From contig CAZMDA010000066.1 in assembly GCA_964564865.1 (NCBI GenBank), positions 1 through 20,635 of the forward strand: a DNA stretch of 20,635 bases, read 5' to 3'. The number at the start of each line of letters is the position of its first letter. Within the stretch, counting starts at the first letter, position 1. The translations under genes and the position numbers were made by a program. Below are positions 7,147-14,476 of the stretch, piece by piece. The notes below the pieces were generated by a model. That model did not search any database. It saw nothing but the letters and a program-made list of their open reading frames with translations, and was not told the origin of the DNA. The stretch is from RBG-16-66-20 sp964564865 (GTDB taxonomy: Bacteria > Pseudomonadota > Gammaproteobacteria > Burkholderiales > SG8-39).

Positions 7147-7692
7147 ATGGACAGGATCCGGTTGCGCTACAGCAAGGACGCCCTGGAGATCTTCAAGGGC
7201 GCGGAGTTCCACCTCGAGATGGCCGCGGTGCTGCTGCTCCTGGCGGCCCTTGCGTCAGCCATGGTTGCGCTGGCCTGGGACGCGATGACACCGGCGCTTT
7301 GGGCCCTGCTCGCGGGCGTCGCCGCGGCGGTGGCGGCGACCGCCCTGTACGCGGCGACGCGATCGCTGCATGTCGTGGTTCGCAAGGGGCAGGTCTCCTG
7401 GACGAGGTCGGTGCTCGGCCGCGGCTTGGGGACGCGGACGGTCCCCGAGGCCGAGTTCGGCAACGTCACCGCGAAGGCGAGCGCGTGGATCGGCCTCCGG
7501 GCGACGCGCTTCGCGCTTCGCCTGGGTCAGGCGCGCGGCCGGCCGCAGATCGACGGCTTCAGGTGGAAGACCGACGCCGAAGCACTCGGCAAGCTGATCG
7601 AGGCCGAACTGCGCTCCGGCCCCTCGTCCCGCGCGGCCGTGCACCGCGAACCCGACATCGCCGAGTTCCTGGGCCGCGGCAAATCGGCCTGA
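7147..7692 (+). CDS. Hypothetical membrane protein with two N-terminal helices
   Basis: I do not recognise a named family. The 181-residue product has a short charged N-terminus (1-24), two adjacent hydrophobic segments (about 25-44 and 49-71) forming a helical hairpin, and then a soluble region of about 110 residues rich in Arg and beta-prone stretches (SLHVVVRKGQVSWTRSVLG). That layout resembles small membrane proteins with a PH-like cytoplasmic domain, but this is only a resemblance. It starts 18 nt after the DUF924 stop and is probably co-transcribed with it. It converges on ilvD with 14 bp between stop codons. The Shine-Dalgarno match is weak. The open frame and plausible topology support a real gene. 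Confidence 0.7.
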   Translation: MDRIRLRYSKDALEIFKGAEFHLEMAAVLLLLAALASAMVALAWDAMTPALWALLAGVAAAVAATALYAATRSLHVVVRKGQVSWTRSVLGRGLGTRTVPEAEFGNVTAKASAWIGLRATRFALRLGQARGRPQIDGFRWKTDAEALGKLIEAELRSGPSSRAAVHREPDIAEFLGRGKSA

Positions 7693-7706
7693 GCCGGCGC
7701 GGCGCT

Positions 7707-9416
7707 TCAGCCGCCGTCGGTGATCGCGCCCTTGGAGGCCGTGGACACCAGGCGCATGTACTTCGCCAGCAGGCCGCGCGTGTAGCGCGGCTTGGGTGCC
7801 TTCCACTTCCTGCGCCGCGCCGCGATCTCCTTCGCCGGCACGTTCAGCTGGATCAGCAGCTTCTTCGCGTCGATGGTGATCGAGTCGCCGTTCCTCACCA
7901 ACGCGATCAGGCCGCCGACATAGGCCTCCGGCGCGACGTGCCCCACCACCATTCCCCAGGTCCCCCCGGAGAACCGTCCGTCGGTGAGCAGGCCCACCGA
8001 TTCCCCAAGTCCCTGGCCGATCAGGGCCGAAGTGGGCGCTAGCATCTCCTGCATCCCCGGCCCACCCTTGGGACCCTCATAGCGGATCACGACGACGTCG
8101 CCCGCCTTGATCCTCTTGGCCATGATGGCCTGCATGCAGGCGTTCTCGGAGTCGAACACTCTCGCCGGACCGGTGATCACCGGGTTCTTGAGGCCGGTGA
8201 TCTTGGCCACGCAACCCTCCGGGGCGAGGTTGCCCTTCAGGATCGCGAGGTGCCCCTGCCGGTAGAGGGGCTTGGACCAGGGCCGGATCACGTCCTGGTC
8301 CGGACGCGGCTCGGCCGGCACGTCCTTCAGCATCTCGGCCATGGTCTTGCCGTGGATCGTCATGCACTCGCCGTGCAGCACGCCATTGGCCAGCAGGATC
8401 TTCAGGACCTGCGGCACGCCGCCGGCGCGGTGGAAGTCCACCGCCACGTACCTCCCGGAGGGCTTGAGGTCGCACAGCACCGGCACCTTGCGCCGCACGC
8501 GCTCGAAATCGTCGATGGTCCACTTCACCCCCGCCGCCGAGGCGATGGCGAGGTAGTGCAGCACGCCGTTGGTGGAGCCGCCGGTGGCCATGATGAGCGC
8601 CACCGCGTTCTCGATCGACTTGCGGGTGATGATGTCGCGCGGCCGCAGGTTGTTCTTCACGGCGGCCACCAGCACCTTCGCCGACTCGGCAGCGGAATCG
8701 GCCTTCTCCGCGTCGGGCGAGGCCATCTGCGAGGAACCCAGCAGGCTCATGCCCAGCGCCTCGAAGGACGAGGACATGGTGTTGGCGGTGTACATGCCGC
8801 CGCAGGCGCCGACGGACGGGCAGGCGTTCTTCTCGATGCCGGTGAAGTCCTCCTCGCTCATCTTGCCGGCGCTGTAGGCGCCCACCGCCTCGAACGCCGA
8901 CACGATGGTGAGGTCCACGCCCTTCCACTTGCCCGGCTTGATGGTGCCGGCGTAGACGTAGATCGCGGGCACGTTCATGCGCGCGATGGCCATCATGCCG
9001 CCGGGCATGTTCTTGTCGCAGCCGCCCACCACCAGCGCCCCGTCCATCGCCTGGCCGTTGACCGAGGTCTCGATGGCATCGGCGATGACTTCGCGCGACA
9101 CCAGCGAATACTTCATCGCCTCGGTGCCCATGCCGATACCGTCGGTCACCGTGGGCACGCCGAACACCTGGGGCTTGGCGCCCGCGGCCTCCAGCGCTGC
9201 CATGGCGCGGTCCACCAGCGGCTGGATGCCGGCGTTGCAGGGGTTCATGGTGGAGTGGCCGTTGGCCACGCCGACGATGGGCTTGTCGAAATCGCCGTCC
9301 TTGAAGCCGACCGCGCGCAGCATGGCGCGGTTGGGCGAGCGCGCCGGGCCCTTGGTGATGAGCTGGGAACGCCGGTTCGCCGCCGCGTCGCCGCCGGCCG
9401 GTTTTTTCGCTGCCAT
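7707..9416 (-). CDS. ilvD: Dihydroxy-acid dehydratase
   Basis: This enzyme dehydrates 2,3-dihydroxy-isovalerate and 2,3-dihydroxy-3-methylvalerate to the 2-oxoacid precursors of valine/leucine and isoleucine in the cytoplasm. The 569-residue protein belongs to the IlvD/Edd family. Its three cluster cysteines are visible as NPCN (Cys60), GGCDKN (Cys133) and SVGACGGMY (Cys205), the pattern of the [2Fe-2S] IlvD group. Other conserved runs are TVTDGIGMGTEAMKYSL (89-105), MATGGSTN and the C-terminal LLTDGRFSGGTWG. AGAGGAGAG precedes the ATG. It stands alone, away from other ilv genes, divergent from lgt across 55 bp. Sugar-acid dehydratases are relatives, but the length and motifs fit IlvD best. 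Confidence 0.95.
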   Translation of the reverse strand: MAAKKPAGGDAAANRRSQLITKGPARSPNRAMLRAVGFKDGDFDKPIVGVANGHSTMNPCNAGIQPLVDRAMAALEAAGAKPQVFGVPTVTDGIGMGTEAMKYSLVSREVIADAIETSVNGQAMDGALVVGGCDKNMPGGMMAIARMNVPAIYVYAGTIKPGKWKGVDLTIVSAFEAVGAYSAGKMSEEDFTGIEKNACPSVGACGGMYTANTMSSSFEALGMSLLGSSQMASPDAEKADSAAESAKVLVAAVKNNLRPRDIITRKSIENAVALIMATGGSTNGVLHYLAIASAAGVKWTIDDFERVRRKVPVLCDLKPSGRYVAVDFHRAGGVPQVLKILLANGVLHGECMTIHGKTMAEMLKDVPAEPRPDQDVIRPWSKPLYRQGHLAILKGNLAPEGCVAKITGLKNPVITGPARVFDSENACMQAIMAKRIKAGDVVVIRYEGPKGGPGMQEMLAPTSALIGQGLGESVGLLTDGRFSGGTWGMVVGHVAPEAYVGGLIALVRNGDSITIDAKKLLIQLNVPAKEIAARRRKWKAPKPRYTRGLLAKYMRLVSTASKGAITDGG

Positions 9417-9471
9417 GTTGCTCTCCTCTGGTGGAATCCCGAGTTTAATACGCTAACCTGCGCCCGGCGCC

Positions 9472-10248
9472 ATGCTCATCCACCCGAACTTCGATCCGAT
9501 CGCGATCTCGCTGGGGCCGATCGCCGTGCGCTGGTACGGCCTGATGTACCTCGCCGCCTTCGTCTCCGGCTGGTGGCTGGGCCGGCGCCGCATCGCGCAG
9601 GGCCTGGCGCCGGTCACGCGCGAGCAGTTCGACGACCTGCTGTTCGCCGCCGTGCTGGGCATCGTCCTTGGCGGGCGCCTCGGCTACGTGCTGTTCTACA
9701 AGCCCGGCCACTACCTGTCGCACCCGCTGGAGATCCTCTACATCTGGCAGGGCGGCATGGCCTTCCACGGCGGCTTCCTCGGCGTGCTCGTCGCGATGGC
9801 CTGGTTCGCGCGCCGCCACCGCCTCGACTGGTGGCGGGTGATGGACTTCGTCGCCCCGCTGGTCCCGCTCGGGCTTGCCGCCGGGCGGCTGGGCAATTTC
9901 ATCAACGGCGAACTGTGGGGCCGCACCACCGACCTTGCGTGGGGCATGGTGTTCCGCAGCGCGGGCCCGGAGCCGCGCCATCCCTCGCAGCTCTACCAGT
10001 TCGCGCTCGAGGGCGTGGCGCTGTTCGTCCTGCTGTGGTGGTTCTCCTCGAAGCCGCGGCCGCGCGCGCAGGTGTCGGCGGTGTTCCTGCTCGGATACGG
10101 CAGCTTGCGCTTCCTCGCCGAGTTCGCGCGCGAGCCCGATTCCTTCCTCGGCCTGCTGGCGCTGGGATTCTCCATGGGGCAGTGGCTGAGCCTGCCGATG
10201 GTCGCCGCCGGCGCGGCGCTGTTCGCCTGGAGCGCGAAGCAGCGATGA
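9472..10248 (+). CDS. lgt: Prolipoprotein diacylglyceryl transferase
   Basis: This inner-membrane enzyme transfers diacylglycerol from phosphatidylglycerol to the lipobox cysteine of prolipoproteins, the first step of lipoprotein maturation. The 258-residue protein is polytopic. Conserved elements are RWYGLMY (20-26), GGRLGYVLFY (67-76), MAFHGGFLG with His99 (the E. coli His103 position), and GRLGNFINGELWGR with Arg139 and Asn142 (E. coli Arg143/Asn146). RFLAEFAREPD (213-223) follows near the C-terminus. It is divergent from ilvD. Its TGA overlaps the next gene's ATG by 4 nt, so the phosphatase is probably translated by coupling. The Shine-Dalgarno sequence is poor. Confidence 0.96.
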   Translation: MLIHPNFDPIAISLGPIAVRWYGLMYLAAFVSGWWLGRRRIAQGLAPVTREQFDDLLFAAVLGIVLGGRLGYVLFYKPGHYLSHPLEILYIWQGGMAFHGGFLGVLVAMAWFARRHRLDWWRVMDFVAPLVPLGLAAGRLGNFINGELWGRTTDLAWGMVFRSAGPEPRHPSQLYQFALEGVALFVLLWWFSSKPRPRAQVSAVFLLGYGSLRFLAEFAREPDSFLGLLALGFSMGQWLSLPMVAAGAALFAWSAKQR

Positions 10249-10799
10249 GGGTTCTCGCCCTGCTGCTGTCGCTGGCGGTGCCGGGCTTCGCGCTGGCCGA
10301 CGAGGCATTGTGGGCGCTGCTCGCGAAGGGCGGCCAGGTGCTCATGATCCGCCATGGCCTGACCACGCCCGGCGTCGGCGACCCGCCCGGGTTCGCGCTC
10401 GAGGACTGCGCCACGCAGCGCAACCTGTCCGAGGAAGGCCGCGCCGAGGCGCGCAAGCTGGGCGAGGCGCTCAAGGCGCGCGGCGTTCCGGTCGGCGAGG
10501 TGCTCGCCAGCCCGTGGTGCCGCTGCGTCGAGACCGCCCGGCTCGCCTTCGGCCGCAGCAGGAACTGGGACGCGCTGGCGAACGTGTTCGGGCGGCCGCA
10601 GAACGTGGCGACGCAGCTGAAGGCCCTGCGGCCGCGCGTCGCCGCGCATCGCGGCAAGGACAACCTGGTGCTGGTGACGCACGGCTCGACCACCGCCGCG
10701 CTCACCGGCGTCAGCCCGGCCACGGGCGAGATCGTGGTCCTCACCCCCGGCGGCAGGGACGGCTTCCGGGTCGCCGGCAGGCTGATCCCCTGGAACTGA
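10245..10799 (+). CDS. Periplasmic histidine phosphatase family protein
   Basis: This is a 184-residue member of the histidine phosphatase (phosphoglycerate-mutase-like) superfamily. The catalytic RHG motif is at 36-38 (LMIRHGLTT) with His37 the expected phospho-acceptor. Downstream are SPWCRCVETA (Arg93, Glu96) and the second catalytic histidine His146 in LVTHGS. An N-terminal hydrophobic stretch ending ALA|DE (1-18) is a likely Sec signal peptide, so the enzyme should act in the periplasm. The start is fixed by the ATGA overlap with lgt. The substrate is not evident. Members of this size include SixA-like and Ais-like phosphatases, and no phosphorelay gene is adjacent. Confidence 0.85.
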   Translation: MRVLALLLSLAVPGFALADEALWALLAKGGQVLMIRHGLTTPGVGDPPGFALEDCATQRNLSEEGRAEARKLGEALKARGVPVGEVLASPWCRCVETARLAFGRSRNWDALANVFGRPQNVATQLKALRPRVAAHRGKDNLVLVTHGSTTAALTGVSPATGEIVVLTPGGRDGFRVAGRLIPWN

Positions 10800-10810
10800 T
10801 CCTCTCCTCG

Positions 10811-11722
10811 GTGATCCCGGTGTTCGGCCTGGTGCTGTGCGGCTGGGGCGCCGGGCGCGCGCGCCTGGTCGGGGCGGAGTCGAGCGACGCGCTGAACCAG
10901 TTCGTCTACTACTTCGCGCTGCCAGCGATGCTGTTCGCCGCAGTTTCGCGCGGTTCGCTCGACCAGATCCTCGACTGGCCGTTCCTGGCCGGGGTGGTGA
11001 TGGCCACGCTCGCCTGCGCCGCCGTCGCCTTCGGCGTGTCGGCCTGGCTGCAGGGCGGCACGCCGCAGGACCACAGCCTGCGCGCGCTCAATGCCTCGTT
11101 CAGCAACACCGGCTACCTCGGCATCCCGCTGGTGACCGTCGCCTACGGCCCCGAGGCGGCGCTGCCCGCCGCGATGGCGACCGTGGCCACCAACGTCATG
11201 CTGTTCGCCACCGGCCTCACCTTGCTCGAGCTGTTCGACCGGCGCCACCCGGAGCACGGCAGGGGCATCGCGCTGGCGCTGCTGGGCACCGCGCGCAGCC
11301 CGCTCATCTGGCCGATCGCGCTCGCCATCGCGCTGGTGGCGGCCGGCTGGTCGCTGCCGATGCCGGTGATGCGGCTGGCCGACCTGCTCGCCGCCGCCGC
11401 CGGGCCGGGCGCGCTGTTCGCGCTGGGGCTGTTCGTCTCGAGGCAGTCGGTGCGCCAGGGGATGGCCGCCGCCTGGCCCGGCGTGGCGCTCAAGCTCGCC
11501 CTGCACCCGCTCATCGCCGCCGCGGTGTTCTACGGCCTCGTCTCGGTGGACCCGCTGTGGGCCAAGGTCGCGGTGGTGGGGGCCAGCCTGCCGCTGGGGG
11601 CGACCGCGTTCGTGCTGGCGCAGCGCTACAAGCTGCTGGAGGTGGAGACGTCCTGCAGCGCGGTGCTGTCCACGGCGCTGTCGGTGTTCACGGTTTCCGT
11701 CGTGATGTCGGTCCTGCCCTAG
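10811..11722 (+). CDS. AEC family (auxin efflux carrier-like) permease
   Basis: This is a polytopic inner-membrane transporter of the AEC family, whose bacterial members include malonate and other carboxylate carriers. About 300 residues with roughly ten hydrophobic segments are visible. Family features are the N-terminal VIPVFGLVLCGWGAGR, NQFVYYFALPAMLFAAVS, ALNASFSNTGYLGIPLV and the C-terminal ASLPLGATAFVLAQRY. The first canonical start is the GTG at 10811 (303 residues). The conserved N-terminus suggests that translation may begin a few codons earlier, at a CTG (10796) that would overlap the phosphatase stop. It abuts the convergent EAL-protein gene with no base between the stop codons. 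Direction of transport and substrate are unknown. Confidence 0.85.
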   Translation: MIPVFGLVLCGWGAGRARLVGAESSDALNQFVYYFALPAMLFAAVSRGSLDQILDWPFLAGVVMATLACAAVAFGVSAWLQGGTPQDHSLRALNASFSNTGYLGIPLVTVAYGPEAALPAAMATVATNVMLFATGLTLLELFDRRHPEHGRGIALALLGTARSPLIWPIALAIALVAAGWSLPMPVMRLADLLAAAAGPGALFALGLFVSRQSVRQGMAAAWPGVALKLALHPLIAAAVFYGLVSVDPLWAKVAVVGASLPLGATAFVLAQRYKLLEVETSCSAVLSTALSVFTVSVVMSVLP

Positions 11723-14440
11723 CTAGGCATTGGTTCTGCGCAGCAGCGCCTCGAACGCCTGCGGCGGCAGCGGCTTGCTGAACAGGTAGCCCTGCATCTC
11801 GTTGCAGCGCAGGGAGCGAAGCAGCGCCGCCTGCTCCTCGGTCTCCACGCCCTCGGCGACGGAGCGAAAACCGAGGGAATGCGACAGGCCGACGATGGTG
11901 GACACGATCGCCAGGCCGCCCGGGCCCTGCGTCATGCCGACGATGAACGAGCGGTCGATCTTCAGCGAGGTCACCGGCAGCTTGGCGACATAGTTGAGCG
12001 ATGAGTAGCCGGTGCCGAAGTCGTCAACCGCGACCTCGACGTCCATCTCGCGCAATTCGCGCAGCTTGGCGATGTTGACCTCCAGCTCCCGCATCACCTG
12101 GCTCTCCGTGATCTCCAGCTCCAGCACCGAGCCGCCGCCGCGGGAGGCCTCGATCGCCGCCCGCACCTCGCGCACGAAGTCGCGCCGCTGCAGCTGGATC
12201 GAGGACACGTTCACCGCGACGCGCGGCACCGCCAGGCCGCCTGACTCCCAGGCGCGTCGCTCCGCAAGGGCGCGCGCCAGCGCCTGGCGGCCGGCCTCGA
12301 GGATGAGGCCCGTCTCCTCCAGCACCGGGATGAACCGGTCCGGCGGCACCAGGCCGGCGGCGGGATCCTGCCAGCGCATCAGCGCCTCCACGCCCGTGAT
12401 GCGGCCGGTCTCGAGGCTCACCTTTGGCTGGTAGTGCAGGATGAACTCGCCGCGATCGAGGGCGCGCCGCAGGCGGGTCTCCAGCAGCATCGCCTCGGCG
12501 ACCCGCGCGTTGAACTCCGGGGCGTAGAACTCGACCCGCTCGCCGCCCGCCTTCGCCTTGGCGAGCGCGGCCTCGGCGTTGCGGAACAGGCGCTCGGCAT
12601 CGCGCCCGTCCGAGGGGTAGAGGGCGATGCCGACCCGCACCGAGACCCGCAACTCCTGCTCGTTGATCTCGAACGCCGGATCGAAGCTGGCGCGGATGAT
12701 GCCCTCGACCGCGCGCGCCAGGTCTCCCGCCTGGGACGCTCCGCGCAGGATGAGCGCAAACGTATCCGCACCGACCCGCGCCGGCATCTCGCGCCCGTCC
12801 ATCGCCGCCTTCAGCCGCGCGGCGACCTTCCTCAGAAGCTTGTCGCCCGCCTTGCGCCCCAGCGTCTCGTTGACGTTGCGGAAGCGGTCGAGGTTGAACA
12901 GCAGCACCGCGACCATGGCCTGCTCGGCGCCGCGGGTGCGCAGGTGCTGCCCAAGGTGGTCGTGGAACAGCGTGCGGTTGGGCAGGCCGGTGAGCGGATC
13001 GTAGTACGCCAGGTAGTTCGCGCGCGCCGATTTCTCCAGGTAGTCGAGCGCGAACGAGACGTCGGTGGCGAGCTCCTCGAGCAGCTTCACCTCCTCGGCG
13101 GTGAAGAACCCGGGAGCCTCGCCGTACAGGATGAACACCCCCACGACCTCGTCCTCGACCACCAGGGGCAGGGCCACCGCGGAGCGGTAGCCGCGCGCGA
13201 CGGCCTGGGCGCGGAAGTAGCCCACGCCCGGGTTCGCCAGCAGGTCGTTGTCCACCACCGTACGCATCTCGCGGATCGCGGTGCCGCCGACGCCGCGCGC
13301 CTGCGGCGCATCCGGCGCGGTGCTCAGCGGCAGGTTCTCCAGGTTGCCGCCCGCGAAGCCGGCGCTCGCCACCGGGCGAAAGTCGCCGCCGGCGCCCTCG
13401 CGCGCCGCGATCCACGCCATCGGCAGGCCGCCGTGCTCCACCGCGATGCGGCAGGCTTCCTGGAACAGCTCGCCGCGGTCGCGGATGCGCACGATCGCGG
13501 AGTTGATCGCCGACAGCATCACCTGGATCCGGTGCAGGCGCGCGATGCGCTCTTCCTGGGCCTTGCGCTCGCTGATGTCGCGCACCACGACCAGGGAGTG
13601 GACTTCGCCGGCGAGCTCCACGGCGGTGGCGCGCACCTCGACCTGGAACCGGGTGCCGTCCAGCCTCCGGTGCACCTGCTCCACCGGCTCCATGGAGGAA
13701 CCGGCGTGCGCCAGGCGCTGCATGCGCTTGCGAGCCATGTCGTGGTACGCGGGGTCGATGAAATCCAGCGGCGAGCGGCCAAGGACCTCGATCTCGCTGC
13801 GCGCGCCGTAGAGGGCAAGGGCGGCGGGATTGGCCATCACGATGCGCCCGCCGCGATGGACGCGGATCGCATCCGGCGACATCTCGATCAGCTTGCGGTA
13901 GCGCTCCTCGGTCTCGCGCAGGCTGCGGTTGGCCTCGACCAGCGCCGCGGTGCGCTCGCGCACCCGCTCCTCCAGCTCGCCGCGGGCGCGGTCCAGCTCC
14001 GCCAGAAGTCGCTTCCTTTCGATGGCATGGCGCAGCGTGCGCGCGAGCAGCGAGGGCTCCACCTGACCCTTGAGCAGGTAGTCCTGAGCGCCGCGCCGGA
14101 GCGCCGCCACGCCCAGCGCCTCGTCCGGCTGCCCGGTGAGCACCACGATCGGCATCTCCGGCGCGGCGCGATGCAGCGCCGTCACGGTGTCGACGCCGCC
14201 GCTGTCGGGCACGTCCAGGTCCGTCAGCACGACGTCGAAGGCGCGGCCCTGGTTGCTCGCCAGCGCCGCGACGGCCGCGCTGACGCGCTGCGCGGTATGC
14301 ATCAACTCGAATCCCCGCAGCCGGGGCGCGCCGAATGCGCGCTGGATCAGGAACGCGTCGTCCGGGTTGTCCTCGAGCAGCAGGACCCGGATCGGCGCCG
14401 GCTCGGTCTCGCTCCCCGGCGGGATGGACGCAGGAATCAT
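11723..14440 (-). CDS. REC-PAS-GAF-GGDEF-EAL protein, probable c-di-GMP phosphodiesterase
   Basis: This is a 905-residue cytoplasmic signalling protein. Domains in order: receiver (about 15-135, phospho-acceptor probably Asp74 in LTDLDVPD, Lys124 in YLLKG); a linker coiled coil (about 140-178); PAS (about 179-295); GAF (about 305-470); GGDEF (about 478-640); EAL (about 650-900). The GGDEF site is GADTF (557-561) and the usual metal Asp is Asn516, so cyclase activity is unlikely; no RxxD I-site is seen. The EAL site looks complete: E685-A-L, Asn744, Glu776, DDFGTGYSS (806-814), Lys827, AEGVET (862-867) and MQGYLFSKP. It should hydrolyse c-di-GMP to pGpG, gated by phosphorylation and ligands. 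No cognate kinase is adjacent. It follows the dehydrogenase by 36 bp on the same strand. Confidence 0.92.
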   Translation of the reverse strand: MIPASIPPGSETEPAPIRVLLLEDNPDDAFLIQRAFGAPRLRGFELMHTAQRVSAAVAALASNQGRAFDVVLTDLDVPDSGGVDTVTALHRAAPEMPIVVLTGQPDEALGVAALRRGAQDYLLKGQVEPSLLARTLRHAIERKRLLAELDRARGELEERVRERTAALVEANRSLRETEERYRKLIEMSPDAIRVHRGGRIVMANPAALALYGARSEIEVLGRSPLDFIDPAYHDMARKRMQRLAHAGSSMEPVEQVHRRLDGTRFQVEVRATAVELAGEVHSLVVVRDISERKAQEERIARLHRIQVMLSAINSAIVRIRDRGELFQEACRIAVEHGGLPMAWIAAREGAGGDFRPVASAGFAGGNLENLPLSTAPDAPQARGVGGTAIREMRTVVDNDLLANPGVGYFRAQAVARGYRSAVALPLVVEDEVVGVFILYGEAPGFFTAEEVKLLEELATDVSFALDYLEKSARANYLAYYDPLTGLPNRTLFHDHLGQHLRTRGAEQAMVAVLLFNLDRFRNVNETLGRKAGDKLLRKVAARLKAAMDGREMPARVGADTFALILRGASQAGDLARAVEGIIRASFDPAFEINEQELRVSVRVGIALYPSDGRDAERLFRNAEAALAKAKAGGERVEFYAPEFNARVAEAMLLETRLRRALDRGEFILHYQPKVSLETGRITGVEALMRWQDPAAGLVPPDRFIPVLEETGLILEAGRQALARALAERRAWESGGLAVPRVAVNVSSIQLQRRDFVREVRAAIEASRGGGSVLELEITESQVMRELEVNIAKLRELREMDVEVAVDDFGTGYSSLNYVAKLPVTSLKIDRSFIVGMTQGPGGLAIVSTIVGLSHSLGFRSVAEGVETEEQAALLRSLRCNEMQGYLFSKPLPPQAFEALLRRTNA

Positions 14441-14476
14441 GCGCCCAATGCTAGCGCGGGAAGGTCGGTTATCTCT

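Noticed and set aside
8250..10244. Plus-strand open frame running through ilvD and lgt into the phosphatase gene
   Set aside because: Only its last 184 codons (from 10245) are real coding sequence. The upstream part is antisense to ilvD and out of frame with lgt.
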